From the NCBI RefSeq assembly GCF_900186615.1, contig NZ_LT896588.1, positions 642,783 through 705,851 of the forward strand: a stretch of DNA of 63,069 nucleotides, in the 5' to 3' direction. The notes beneath the pieces were generated by a model. It was not told the origin of the DNA and ran no database searches. It saw only the letters and a program-made list of their open reading frames with translations. Position 1 is the first letter of the stretch. Each line of letters starts with the position of its first letter. The position numbers were made by a program, and so were the translations under genes. Below are positions 9,517 through 17,060 of the stretch, piece by piece. The DNA is from Parabacteroides bouchesdurhonensis (GTDB lineage: Bacteria; Bacteroidota; Bacteroidia; Bacteroidales; Tannerellaceae).

Positions 9517-10314
9517 CTATTTCTTTTCTACATCTTTATAAGCACCAAGACGCATTATCATCTCATCAAAATCTACCTGATGGGCATCAAATTCCGGTCC
9601 GTCCACACAAACAAACTTGGTCTTTCCTCCGACAGTGATACGACAAGCTCCACACATGCCGGTTCCATCCACCATAATAGTATTCAAAGAGGCTACCGTA
9701 GGTATTTCATATTTCTTTGTAAGAGCTGACACAAATTTCATCATAATAGCCGGGCCGATTGTCACGCATAAATCCACCTTCTCCCGGTTGATTACGCTTT
9801 CAACACCATTCGTAACCAATCCTTTTGTTCCGTAAGAACCATCATCGGTCATCACTATAACTTCATCTGAATTGGCGCGCATCTGTTCTTCCAATATAAC
9901 CAGGTCTTTAGTACGGGCAGCCAGCACCACGATTACACGGTTTCCTGCCTTATGGAAAGCTTCTACTATAGGAAGCAGCGGGGCAACGCCTACTCCTCCT
10001 CCCGCACAAACAACGGTACCAACTTTTTCTATATGTGTGGCTTGTCCAAGCGGACCTACTAAATCAGTGATATAATCACCAACATTCAAATCGCAAATCT
10101 TCTTTGAAGAACCGCCTACTGCTTGTATAACTAAAGTTATCGTTCCTTTTTCCGTATCCGCTCCTGCGATAGTCAATGGGATACGTTCGCCTTTTTCGCC
10201 CACCTTTACAATCACAAAATGACCGGCTTTGCGGGAACGCGCAATTAAAGGAGCTTCCACTTCCAGCTTTACTACATTGGCGGAAAAATGTTCTTTACTT
10301 ACAATCTTATTCAT
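9517..10314 (-). CDS. nfnA: NfnA/PyrK-like FAD and [2Fe-2S] ferredoxin-NADP reductase subunit
   Basis: A 265-residue protein: an FAD-binding barrel at about 1-95 (with RIPLTIAGAD), an NAD-binding domain (VCAGGGVGVAPLLPIVEAF near 105-123), and a C-terminal cluster region with CGAC and a later Cys-Val-Asp-Gly-Pro (MCGACRITVGG ... VCVDGPEFD, about 220-240) typical of PyrK/NfnA [2Fe-2S] ligands. It precedes the NfnB-like gene in the same operon. In known NfnAB complexes the two subunits bifurcate electrons between NADH, NADPH and ferredoxin; the same architecture occurs in SudAB. An upstream CAAAAATA at 10357-10364 is a possible -7 box in minus orientation. Confidence 0.85.
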   Translation of the reverse strand: MNKIVSKEHFSANVVKLEVEAPLIARSRKAGHFVIVKVGEKGERIPLTIAGADTEKGTITLVIQAVGGSSKKICDLNVGDYITDLVGPLGQATHIEKVGTVVCAGGGVGVAPLLPIVEAFHKAGNRVIVVLAARTKDLVILEEQMRANSDEVIVMTDDGSYGTKGLVTNGVESVINREKVDLCVTIGPAIMMKFVSALTKKYEIPTVASLNTIMVDGTGMCGACRITVGGKTKFVCVDGPEFDAHQVDFDEMIMRLGAYKDVEKK

Positions 10315-10409
10315 TATAATCGCTACTGTTGATCGTTTATTTTGCTATTTGGGTAGCAAAAATACATTAAAAAAGTCAACATCCTAGTATTTTGCCAAAT
10401 AAAAAGCCA

Positions 10410-10796
10410 TTACTCAAACAAACCCTCATCCCTTACCAGCATAAGGATAGCAGAATGAGGTACGATCAGAAACTTCTCTTCGTTAAAATTAATCTCATAA
10501 GCTGCATTTTGCAAGTAGACCGCCAAATCGCCTTCATGAGCCTGCAAAGGCAAATAATGTACTCCTTCTTCTTTCTTTTTCTGCCATATTTCCTGCTCCT
10601 CCGTCTGAGACGGCAAAGGATAACCCGGCCCTGTCTTTATAATATATCCGGTCTGAATTTTCTCTCCTTCCTGTACTGAAGGAGGCAGATATAAACCTGT
10701 TTTTGTCTGGCTCTGCGGATTTTTAGGTTTAATAAGCACTTTATCGCCTATCATCAAGAATTTATCTATGTCTTTTTGATCTATGGATAGTTGCAT
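10410..10796 (-). CDS. GroES-fold (Cpn10-like) protein
   Basis: A 128-residue protein. I use the ATG at 10794-10796 (MQLSIDQKDIDKF), because the upstream in-frame extension reads back through the promoter and terminator at 10823-10864. It has the Cpn10 beginning (MIGDKVLIKPKNPQSQTKTGLYLPPSV) and the later strand pattern of the GroES fold (GDLAVYLQNAAYEINFNEEKFLIVPHSAILMLV). It lacks a convincing mobile loop and is not paired with groEL, so it is probably a GroES-like relative, not the main co-chaperonin. These proteins are common in Bacteroidales and their function is not established. Confidence 0.75.
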   Translation of the reverse strand: MQLSIDQKDIDKFLMIGDKVLIKPKNPQSQTKTGLYLPPSVQEGEKIQTGYIIKTGPGYPLPSQTEEQEIWQKKKEEGVHYLPLQAHEGDLAVYLQNAAYEINFNEEKFLIVPHSAILMLVRDEGLFE

Positions 10797-10822
10797 AATA
10801 AATAGAATTAAATAGTGAGTTG

Positions 10823-10852
10823 CAAAGATATAAAAAAAGAGACGTAGCCAAA
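10823..10852 (-). promoter_or_regulatory. Promoter of the GroES-like gene
   Basis: In minus orientation: TTTG (complement of CAAA at 10849-10852), an 18-nt spacer, then TATCTTTG (complement of CAAAGATA at 10823-10830). This matches the Bacteroidetes -33/-7 consensus and ends 27 bp before the ATG. The -33 box lies inside the loop of the DUF4251 terminator, so the two signals overlap. Confidence 0.7.
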
Positions 10853-10864
10853 CCACGTCTCTTT
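10836..10864 (-). terminator. Terminator of the DUF4251 gene
   Basis: Stem AAAGAGACGT (10836-10845) / ACGTCTCTTT (10855-10864), 9-nt loop, followed on the minus strand by a run of seven T. It lies 22 bp past the DUF4251 stop codon. Confidence 0.85.
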
Positions 10865-10885
10865 CCATTCTGTATATCAATATAA

Positions 10886-11479
10886 TTATAAAGAGCGTCC
10901 TTTATATACATTTGATTGTTCGGAAGGATACAAATTACCAACAAACGACATTCTGTTGCTATTAAAGTTAGGACTTACTGTCGCCGTACATTTATTTGTT
11001 CCTTTCGGCATACGGAAATTAACACTGGCTGAAACGCCAACACCTTGAACCATCATGCTAAATGTTATATTTCCTTTTTTGTCTGTTTTCATTTCCACAT
11101 TAGATGCATTACCATCCACCGTAATACCGCCGATTCCGTTCGGACCTGAGAAAGAACCGTTAAATGCCAACTGAATTGTCGCTTTATTTCCTTTCATTGA
11201 TACAAAGTTCGTTGACGGGGTTACATAGGCAAAACTACCACGTTTAAATTCCACACGTTCGGCTTCCAAAACGAAGTCTCGATCTTTCAATGCCTGAACA
11301 GCCTGTTCAAACAATGCGTTACTCTCCGCATCCTCAGCTGCCTTCTTAGCGGCTTTTTCTGCTTTTTTCGCTTCCTTTTCAGCTTGCTTGGCTGCTTTCT
11401 CAGCAGATTTATCTTGTTGAGCCATCATTGAACCTGCTCCAAACAATAATACAGCAAGCAATAATAATACTTTTTTCAT
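10886..11479 (-). CDS. DUF4251 domain-containing secreted protein
   Basis: A 197-residue protein with a clear signal peptide (MKKVLLLLAVLLFGAGSMMAQ), then a Lys/Ala/Glu-rich helical stretch at about 22-52 (repeated AEKAAKQAEKEAKKAEK pattern, probably a coiled coil), then a beta-rich domain (VEFKRGSFAYVTPSTNFVSMKGNKA ... IGGITVDGNASNVEMKTDKKGNITFSM) that I recognise as DUF4251. Function unknown; the family is restricted to Bacteroidetes and is thought to be periplasmic or outer-membrane associated. Single gene with its own terminator. Confidence 0.85.
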   Translation of the reverse strand: MKKVLLLLAVLLFGAGSMMAQQDKSAEKAAKQAEKEAKKAEKAAKKAAEDAESNALFEQAVQALKDRDFVLEAERVEFKRGSFAYVTPSTNFVSMKGNKATIQLAFNGSFSGPNGIGGITVDGNASNVEMKTDKKGNITFSMMVQGVGVSASVNFRMPKGTNKCTATVSPNFNSNRMSFVGNLYPSEQSNVYKGRSL

Positions 11480-11546
11480 ACGCCTTAATTATTTAATTAT
11501 TAGTTATCGACGAACTATGATACAACTAAAATACAAACATATCCCT

Positions 11547-12908
11547 TTATATGTTCATATTTACAACTCGTTTTTTCGCATTTTTAACGTGATGTATCAA
11601 AAAGGCCCAAGCAACAAGGGCTGCAAGGATATCCGAAAAAGGCCCGGTTAGCCAGACACCTTCTAATCCATACAGAGAGGAAAGAACAAAAATAGCCGGT
11701 ATCAGAAACAATACTTGTCTACTCAAACTTAAAAAAATAGCTTTCCATGCAAAGCCAATACTTTGGAAGAACTGGCTTATGGCAATCTGTGAACCAACAA
11801 CAAAGAAAGCCGCCAGATTTAACCGTAAGCCATTGGCTGCAATCGTCACCAATTCCGGATCGGTAGTAAAACCTCTCACTATAAATGACGGGAAAAGTTC
11901 GCAACATAGCCAGCCGGTTGTCATAATACTTGTAGCAGTAATAATAACCAAACGCAAGGTCTGATGTACCCGCTGATACAACCCCGCTCCGTAGTTATAT
12001 CCGACAATGGGTTGCATACCCTGGGCAATACCAATAATCAGCATTATCAATAACATGCCTACACTCGTAATAATTCCGATTGCGCCAATAGCCAAATCAC
12101 CACCTTCCCTCAGCAATGCATTGTTCAGAAATACACTCACCATACTTCCGGCCAACTGCATGGAGAAAGGAGATATTCCGATTGCCAGAATACTCAATAC
12201 GATCTTCCAGTCAAAATTCAGATACCGGCGATGAAAACGAATCAGGCTTTCTTTGCTCAAAAAGTGGCTTAATACAAATGCAGCACCTACTGCCATAGAG
12301 ATAACCGTAGCAATAGCAGCACCACGTATGCCCATATCGAAAACGAAAATAAAGATCGGGTCCAGAATCACATTCAAGATAGCGCCCAGCAACATATAAG
12401 CCATTGCTTTCTTTGGATAGCCGGAAGCACGCATAACGGAATTGAAACTAAAACTAAGAGATGCCAGCAAATTACCGGGAATAGCAATATACAAATAGGC
12501 TTCGGCATACGGAATGGTCTGTTCACTACCGCCAAACCAGAGTAACAAATCTTTCAGAAAGATCATAGAGGGAACAATCGTCAACAGACTTAGCAAGAGT
12601 GTCAGGCTCAAGGCATTTCCCAATACATGTTCAGCTTGCTCCATCTCTTTTCTTCCCATAAAGATAGAGATACGCGTAGCGGAGCCGATCCCCACCAACA
12701 TTCCAAACGCCTGCATGAACAACATTATCGGAAAGGTAAGCGTAAGACCTGATATAGCTAACGGCCCTACTCCTTGCCCGATAAAAATACGGTCTACAAT
12801 ATTATATAGCGCATTTACCATCGTACCAATTACGGCAGGGATAGCATAATGTAATAACAGCCGGCCTACTTTTTCATGTTCGAGCCGCCATGTAATTTCA
12901 TTCGTCAT
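11547..12908 (-). CDS. MATE-family multidrug/Na+ efflux transporter
   Basis: A 453-residue membrane protein with about 12 hydrophobic segments and the two-fold MATE arrangement. The first half holds LEHEKVGRLLLHYAIPAVIGTMVNALYNIVDRIFIGQG and the second half MLIIGIAQGMQPIVGYNYGAG, both characteristic. MATE proteins export organic cations or drugs using Na+ or H+ gradients. It is 12 bp downstream of the ABC ATPase gene on the same strand, so it may be co-transcribed with the permease-ATPase pair. The substrate is unknown. Confidence 0.92.
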   Translation of the reverse strand: MTNEITWRLEHEKVGRLLLHYAIPAVIGTMVNALYNIVDRIFIGQGVGPLAISGLTLTFPIMLFMQAFGMLVGIGSATRISIFMGRKEMEQAEHVLGNALSLTLLLSLLTIVPSMIFLKDLLLWFGGSEQTIPYAEAYLYIAIPGNLLASLSFSFNSVMRASGYPKKAMAYMLLGAILNVILDPIFIFVFDMGIRGAAIATVISMAVGAAFVLSHFLSKESLIRFHRRYLNFDWKIVLSILAIGISPFSMQLAGSMVSVFLNNALLREGGDLAIGAIGIITSVGMLLIMLIIGIAQGMQPIVGYNYGAGLYQRVHQTLRLVIITATSIMTTGWLCCELFPSFIVRGFTTDPELVTIAANGLRLNLAAFFVVGSQIAISQFFQSIGFAWKAIFLSLSRQVLFLIPAIFVLSSLYGLEGVWLTGPFSDILAALVAWAFLIHHVKNAKKRVVNMNI

Positions 12909-12920
12909 ATAAGGTAATCT

Positions 12921-13922
12921 TTATTTCTTGATTTCATCGATTAGTTCGGCTACACTTGCAACTTGCTTCTTTGTTCCATCCGGCCAGACTATATCCAAAC
13001 ATTGGGAAGACTTACAATTTATATTGATATAGTCCGCACTAACGGGAGATGGGCGATATCCATTACGGATCAATGCATTGCCAACCCAATAAGAAGTCTG
13101 AAAATCTCCTTCTACACCGACAGGCTGTACAGGAGCTTTTACATTCAGTTTCCCAGTAGAAGGATCAAAAACAATTCCGTCTTTACCAAAGAATGTTCCA
13201 AAAGCTCCGTTCATAATCAGGTCTTCCGGTGTACCACATGCCATCGCACGCCCTTTCTCCTGTAACCATAAGCAATCGCCCATTTGGATCGCCAAATCCA
13301 GATCATGGGTAGACAGTAAGACCGTTTTCTGTTGTTCGGCTGCCAGCTTATGAAGCAAAACCATTGTCTCTATACGGCTGGTTACATCCAGAAAAGCGGT
13401 AGGCTCATCTAATAATATAATAGGGCACTGCTGTGCCAAAGCTTTAGCAATCATTGCTTTCTGCCGTTCGCCATCACTTAGCTCGGAAACGTAATTGTTG
13501 GCTTTATGCACAATACCTACAGATTCAAGCGATTGCATAATTATTTCTTTATCCGAAGACTTTAGCTGCCCGAAAAAGCCCGTATAAGGATGCCGTCCCA
13601 AAGAAACCAGTTCATAAACAGTTATACCACCCGCGTTTGTTTTTTCTGTAAGTACCACACCAACAGTAAGGGCAAATCTATGCTGAGAATATGCTTCCAA
13701 CGGATCTCCCATCAGCCGGATAGCCCCGCTTAACGGAGGCTGGAATCCACAAAGCGTACGCAATAAGGTCGATTTACCGGCTCCATTCAATCCTAACAAA
13801 CATGTCACCTCTCCCGCATATAATTGCAGGTTCAGCGCATCATGCACTACTTTGTGCCGTCCGCCTTTCAATACATAACCAATGCTCAGATCTTTTGTTT
13901 CTATAGCTGCTACTTGTGTCAT
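12921..13922 (-). CDS. FecE/BtuD-type ABC transporter ATP-binding protein with extra C-terminal domain
   Basis: A 333-residue ATPase. Walker A GLNGAGKST is near residue 45, the signature LSDGERQKAMIAKALAQ near 145, Walker B IILLDEPTAF follows, and the switch His is in STHDLDLA. The ATPase core ends near residue 245. It is followed by about 85 residues that are not part of a normal FecE-type subunit (from VFDPSTGKLNVKAPVQPVG to the end, with a predicted alpha/beta pattern and INCKSSQCLDIVWPDG). It pairs with the FecCD permease 5 bp upstream and probably powers import of a siderophore, heme or cobalamin. No substrate-binding protein is next to it. Confidence 0.9.
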   Translation of the reverse strand: MTQVAAIETKDLSIGYVLKGGRHKVVHDALNLQLYAGEVTCLLGLNGAGKSTLLRTLCGFQPPLSGAIRLMGDPLEAYSQHRFALTVGVVLTEKTNAGGITVYELVSLGRHPYTGFFGQLKSSDKEIIMQSLESVGIVHKANNYVSELSDGERQKAMIAKALAQQCPIILLDEPTAFLDVTSRIETMVLLHKLAAEQQKTVLLSTHDLDLAIQMGDCLWLQEKGRAMACGTPEDLIMNGAFGTFFGKDGIVFDPSTGKLNVKAPVQPVGVEGDFQTSYWVGNALIRNGYRPSPVSADYININCKSSQCLDIVWPDGTKKQVASVAELIDEIKK

Positions 13923-13927
13923 ATCGC

Positions 13928-14962
13928 TTAGTTAAAGTATTGAATGTTTTTCCGGTTAATGATTACATATATAATAACAGGTGCTCCCAACATGGGAGTA
14001 ACCGCATTTAGAGGCAGAATATTATTACTGCCCGGAACAACCATCAGCATATTACAAAGTAAGGCGACACAAGCGCCACATAGCATCGTTACCGGAACAA
14101 GTAATTTATGGTTGGATGACCCAAGCATAAGACGGGCTATATGAGGTACAGCCAATCCGATAAAAGAAATAGGTCCGCAGAATGCGGTTGTTGTAGCCGT
14201 CAGCACTCCCGTACACAATAATATCAGTATACGTGTGCGTTTTATCTTGATACCCAGATTGGCTGCATATAATTCACCAAGCAATAATGCGTTTAACGGC
14301 TTAATGAGTAGAATGGCAAACAATAATCCAAAGAACGTACAACAAGCAAAAAACGGCAATTGCTCTAACGATACACCGGAAAAGTTACCCAGCCCCCACA
14401 TTACAAAAGCATGTACCCGGTCTGCCGAAGAATAATAGTTCAATATGGATATAAAAGAAGAAACCAGATAACCTATCATGATCCCGATAATCAGCAGCAT
14501 GACATTATTCTTTACTTTTGCGGAAAAATAAATTATAATTCCGAGAATAATACACGCCCCTAAAAAGGCAGCAAGGACAAGTGCAAGATAACCGCTGATA
14601 GGCCAGTCTACCACCTGGCTTAAAGAACCTCCGAAATACAGTAGAAGAGCAGCCACACCTAAATTAGCTCCGTCGCTAATGCCTAAAATAGAAGGTCCGG
14701 CCAAAGGATTCCGGAACAAAGTTTGCAACAGCAATCCGCTTATAGCCAATGACGATCCGGCAAACAAAGCAGTGAAAGCCTGTGGCAATCGAGACTGTAG
14801 CACAATGTTTTGCCATGCAATCCTGTCAATATCTTTTCCCAGAAGAATATTAATCACACTATCCACCGGTATGGATACCGCACCATAGACTAAACTGCCT
14901 ATAAATAAAACAACCAGAATGAAACTTAATAAAGGATAATAAATCAGTGCCTGCTTATTCAT
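13928..14962 (-). CDS. FecCD-family ABC transporter permease
   Basis: A 344-residue polytopic protein with about ten membrane segments and the family hallmarks RLPQAFTALFAGSSLAISGLLLQTLFRNPLAGPSILGISDGA (residues about 55-97) and CGPISFIGLAVPHIARLMLG (about 260-280). It forms the membrane channel of a metal-chelate or cobalamin importer, with the ATPase encoded just downstream. The start at 14962 is followed upstream by CAAAGGTA (14967-14974), a -7 box in minus orientation. This would give an almost leaderless mRNA if used. A periplasmic binding protein gene is missing from the window. Confidence 0.92.
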   Translation of the reverse strand: MNKQALIYYPLLSFILVVLFIGSLVYGAVSIPVDSVINILLGKDIDRIAWQNIVLQSRLPQAFTALFAGSSLAISGLLLQTLFRNPLAGPSILGISDGANLGVAALLLYFGGSLSQVVDWPISGYLALVLAAFLGACIILGIIIYFSAKVKNNVMLLIIGIMIGYLVSSFISILNYYSSADRVHAFVMWGLGNFSGVSLEQLPFFACCTFFGLLFAILLIKPLNALLLGELYAANLGIKIKRTRILILLCTGVLTATTTAFCGPISFIGLAVPHIARLMLGSSNHKLLVPVTMLCGACVALLCNMLMVVPGSNNILPLNAVTPMLGAPVIIYVIINRKNIQYFN

Positions 14963-14996
14963 TCCACAAAGGTATGAAGATTTTTGAATTTCAGGT

Positions 14997-17003
14997 TTAT
15001 TGTTCTCTATCGTTTCGTTCTTTCTCCTTTATAAATCCGTTCCGGTAAGCATACAGTAATTTCTCCAAATCTTCAATCTGTTTCTGAAGTTCAGCGCCTT
15101 TATCCGTATCGCGTACCATCTGACGATGAGAACTAAGCTCCACCACAATGGTGGTAGACTTAATATCCAATCCTTCTTCTATCGCCTTTGCAGTAGACTC
15201 AAAAGGCTCATGTTGTACCAACTGAAAGCCCCGTGAGTGATAAACCAGCGTATAACCGGCTATACCCGTTTCCGGATGATATGCTTTAGAGAACCCGCCA
15301 TCAATAACCAACATTTTACCATTTGCTTTTATCGGATTCTCGCCCTGAATAGAACGCACCGGAACATGCCCGTTAATAATATGCCGGTGCTGCCCTGTTA
15401 CGCCGAACTCGTCCAACAACATATCACATATCTTTTCTTCCTTCCGCAAGACATAATAAGCACCTTTTTCTTCCTTTTGCGTTTCTTTTTCTTCTAAAAA
15501 ACAACGTTCGAAAGTCGTCATGCAGCTTTTATCAAACAAAGGAGAATCTTTGCCACACCACAAATACCAGATATAATCCATTGCAAACTGTTTATCCGGC
15601 GTATCTTCCGAGTCAAAATAAGCAGTACGGACAAGCTGGTCTACTTTATCAAGCAAGGCTTTACCCTTATATATTTTACCTTCAATACATACGTCTTTCA
15701 ACGTTCCATCCGCATTCAAAGGGACAGACGCATGGTAGAGCAGATTTGAATTGCACACCTGATACATACTTCCATGACGGAATAAGCATCGCATATGTTT
15801 CTTCAATTTATCACTGCTCTGGAAAGAGTGATGAATCTTCCGGATCAAATCTTCTTCATCAATAGAAAGCCGGTAAGGATCTTTCGGATCAATTGTAGGC
15901 AAATTCTTATCTCTCAGTTCATAGTCATTGCCATTGAGACGGATAGTTCCTTTTGACAGGTTTATATGATGCAACAACATGCGGTCGTCCATGTCAAACT
16001 CCGGACGGCGGCGAATAATCTCGCCTTCCAATTTGAACTGGATGATTGTGATGGCTTTGTGCATCTGTGAAATCAAACGTATAGTCTTTTCATCAAACAC
16101 ATTATCCGAAAACTTGGTACGGGGGATAAACAAGTCACACGGATCGTCACCATACATCTCCATAGCAAACGTAGCCAATGGGAGTAAATTAATTCCATAA
16201 CCGTCTTCCAGAGTTGCCAGATTGCCATAACGCAAACACATACGGATAACGTTAGCAATACTTCCCAGATTTCCGGCTGCTGCTCCCATCCAAAGTATAT
16301 CATGATTACCCCATTGAATATCAAAATTATGATAATCGCATAACGTATCCATAATTATGTGTGCACCCGGACCACGATCGTAAATATCACCAACGATATG
16401 CAACAAATCTATTGTAAGCCGTTGAATCAGGTTACACATGGCAACAATAAAATCATCCGCCCGCCCGGTTGAAATAATGGTACTGATAATCTTATCAATA
16501 TAAGCCGATTTATTCGGTTCCGTAGACGATTCATGCAGCAACTCCTGTATAATATATGAAAATTCCTTCGGTAATGCTTTACGTACTTTGGAACGGGTAT
16601 ATTTAGATGACACATTACGGCAAACCTTCACCAGTTGGTTCAATGTAATAAGATACCAATCATCCAGATCCGGTTCTTTCGATTTAATCAGTTCCAGTTT
16701 CTCTTCCGGATAATAGATAAGCGAACAAAGTTCTTTCTTCTCCTGATCCCGCAAAGTATTGCTGAATATCTCATTCACTTTACGCTTTACAGCTCCGGAA
16801 GCATTCTTTAATACATGATTGAAGGCCTGATGCTCTCCATGAATATCCGTAAGAAAATGTTCCGTACCTTTTGGCAGGTTCAGAATCGCTTCCAGATTTA
16901 TTATTTCCGTACTTGCATCCGCTATCGTAGGAAAACTGCGTGCCAGCAATTGCAAATAGCGCAAATCATAAAGCACGTTTTCGGGCATTATATCTTTATC
17001 CAT
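14997..17003 (-). CDS. fbp: Class 3 fructose-1,6-bisphosphatase
   Basis: A 668-residue protein matching the large Bacteroidetes/Firmicutes class 3 FBPase, unrelated in fold to the classical enzyme. Calcineurin-like metal-binding motifs are visible: FLTDIHGEHQAF near residue 50, HIVGDIYDRGPGAHIIMD near 205 and IQWGNHDILWMG near 230. NGHVPVRSIQGENPIKANGKMLVIDGGFSKAYH is near 545. It hydrolyses fructose-1,6-bisphosphate to fructose-6-phosphate in gluconeogenesis. Full length for the family. It has its own promoter (17025-17054). The permease gene starts 34 bp after its stop. Confidence 0.95.
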   Translation of the reverse strand: MDKDIMPENVLYDLRYLQLLARSFPTIADASTEIINLEAILNLPKGTEHFLTDIHGEHQAFNHVLKNASGAVKRKVNEIFSNTLRDQEKKELCSLIYYPEEKLELIKSKEPDLDDWYLITLNQLVKVCRNVSSKYTRSKVRKALPKEFSYIIQELLHESSTEPNKSAYIDKIISTIISTGRADDFIVAMCNLIQRLTIDLLHIVGDIYDRGPGAHIIMDTLCDYHNFDIQWGNHDILWMGAAAGNLGSIANVIRMCLRYGNLATLEDGYGINLLPLATFAMEMYGDDPCDLFIPRTKFSDNVFDEKTIRLISQMHKAITIIQFKLEGEIIRRRPEFDMDDRMLLHHINLSKGTIRLNGNDYELRDKNLPTIDPKDPYRLSIDEEDLIRKIHHSFQSSDKLKKHMRCLFRHGSMYQVCNSNLLYHASVPLNADGTLKDVCIEGKIYKGKALLDKVDQLVRTAYFDSEDTPDKQFAMDYIWYLWCGKDSPLFDKSCMTTFERCFLEEKETQKEEKGAYYVLRKEEKICDMLLDEFGVTGQHRHIINGHVPVRSIQGENPIKANGKMLVIDGGFSKAYHPETGIAGYTLVYHSRGFQLVQHEPFESTAKAIEEGLDIKSTTIVVELSSHRQMVRDTDKGAELQKQIEDLEKLLYAYRNGFIKEKERNDREQ

Positions 17004-17024
17004 ATAAATTCAGCGTATTTTCAG

Positions 17025-17054
17025 CAAAGATATAGGTTTTACTAAAAAGAACAA
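17025..17054 (-). promoter_or_regulatory. fbp promoter
   Basis: Minus-strand TTG (complement of CAA at 17052-17054), 19-nt spacer, TATCTTTG (complement of CAAAGATA at 17025-17032), 22 bp upstream of the fbp start. Good match to the Bacteroidetes sigma-ABfr consensus. Confidence 0.7.
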
Positions 17055-17060
17055 CTGTTT

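Noticed and set aside
12921-14962. Cobalamin riboswitch upstream of the FecCD-type importer
   Set aside because: Only 34 bp separate the permease from fbp, with no room for or trace of a riboswitch.
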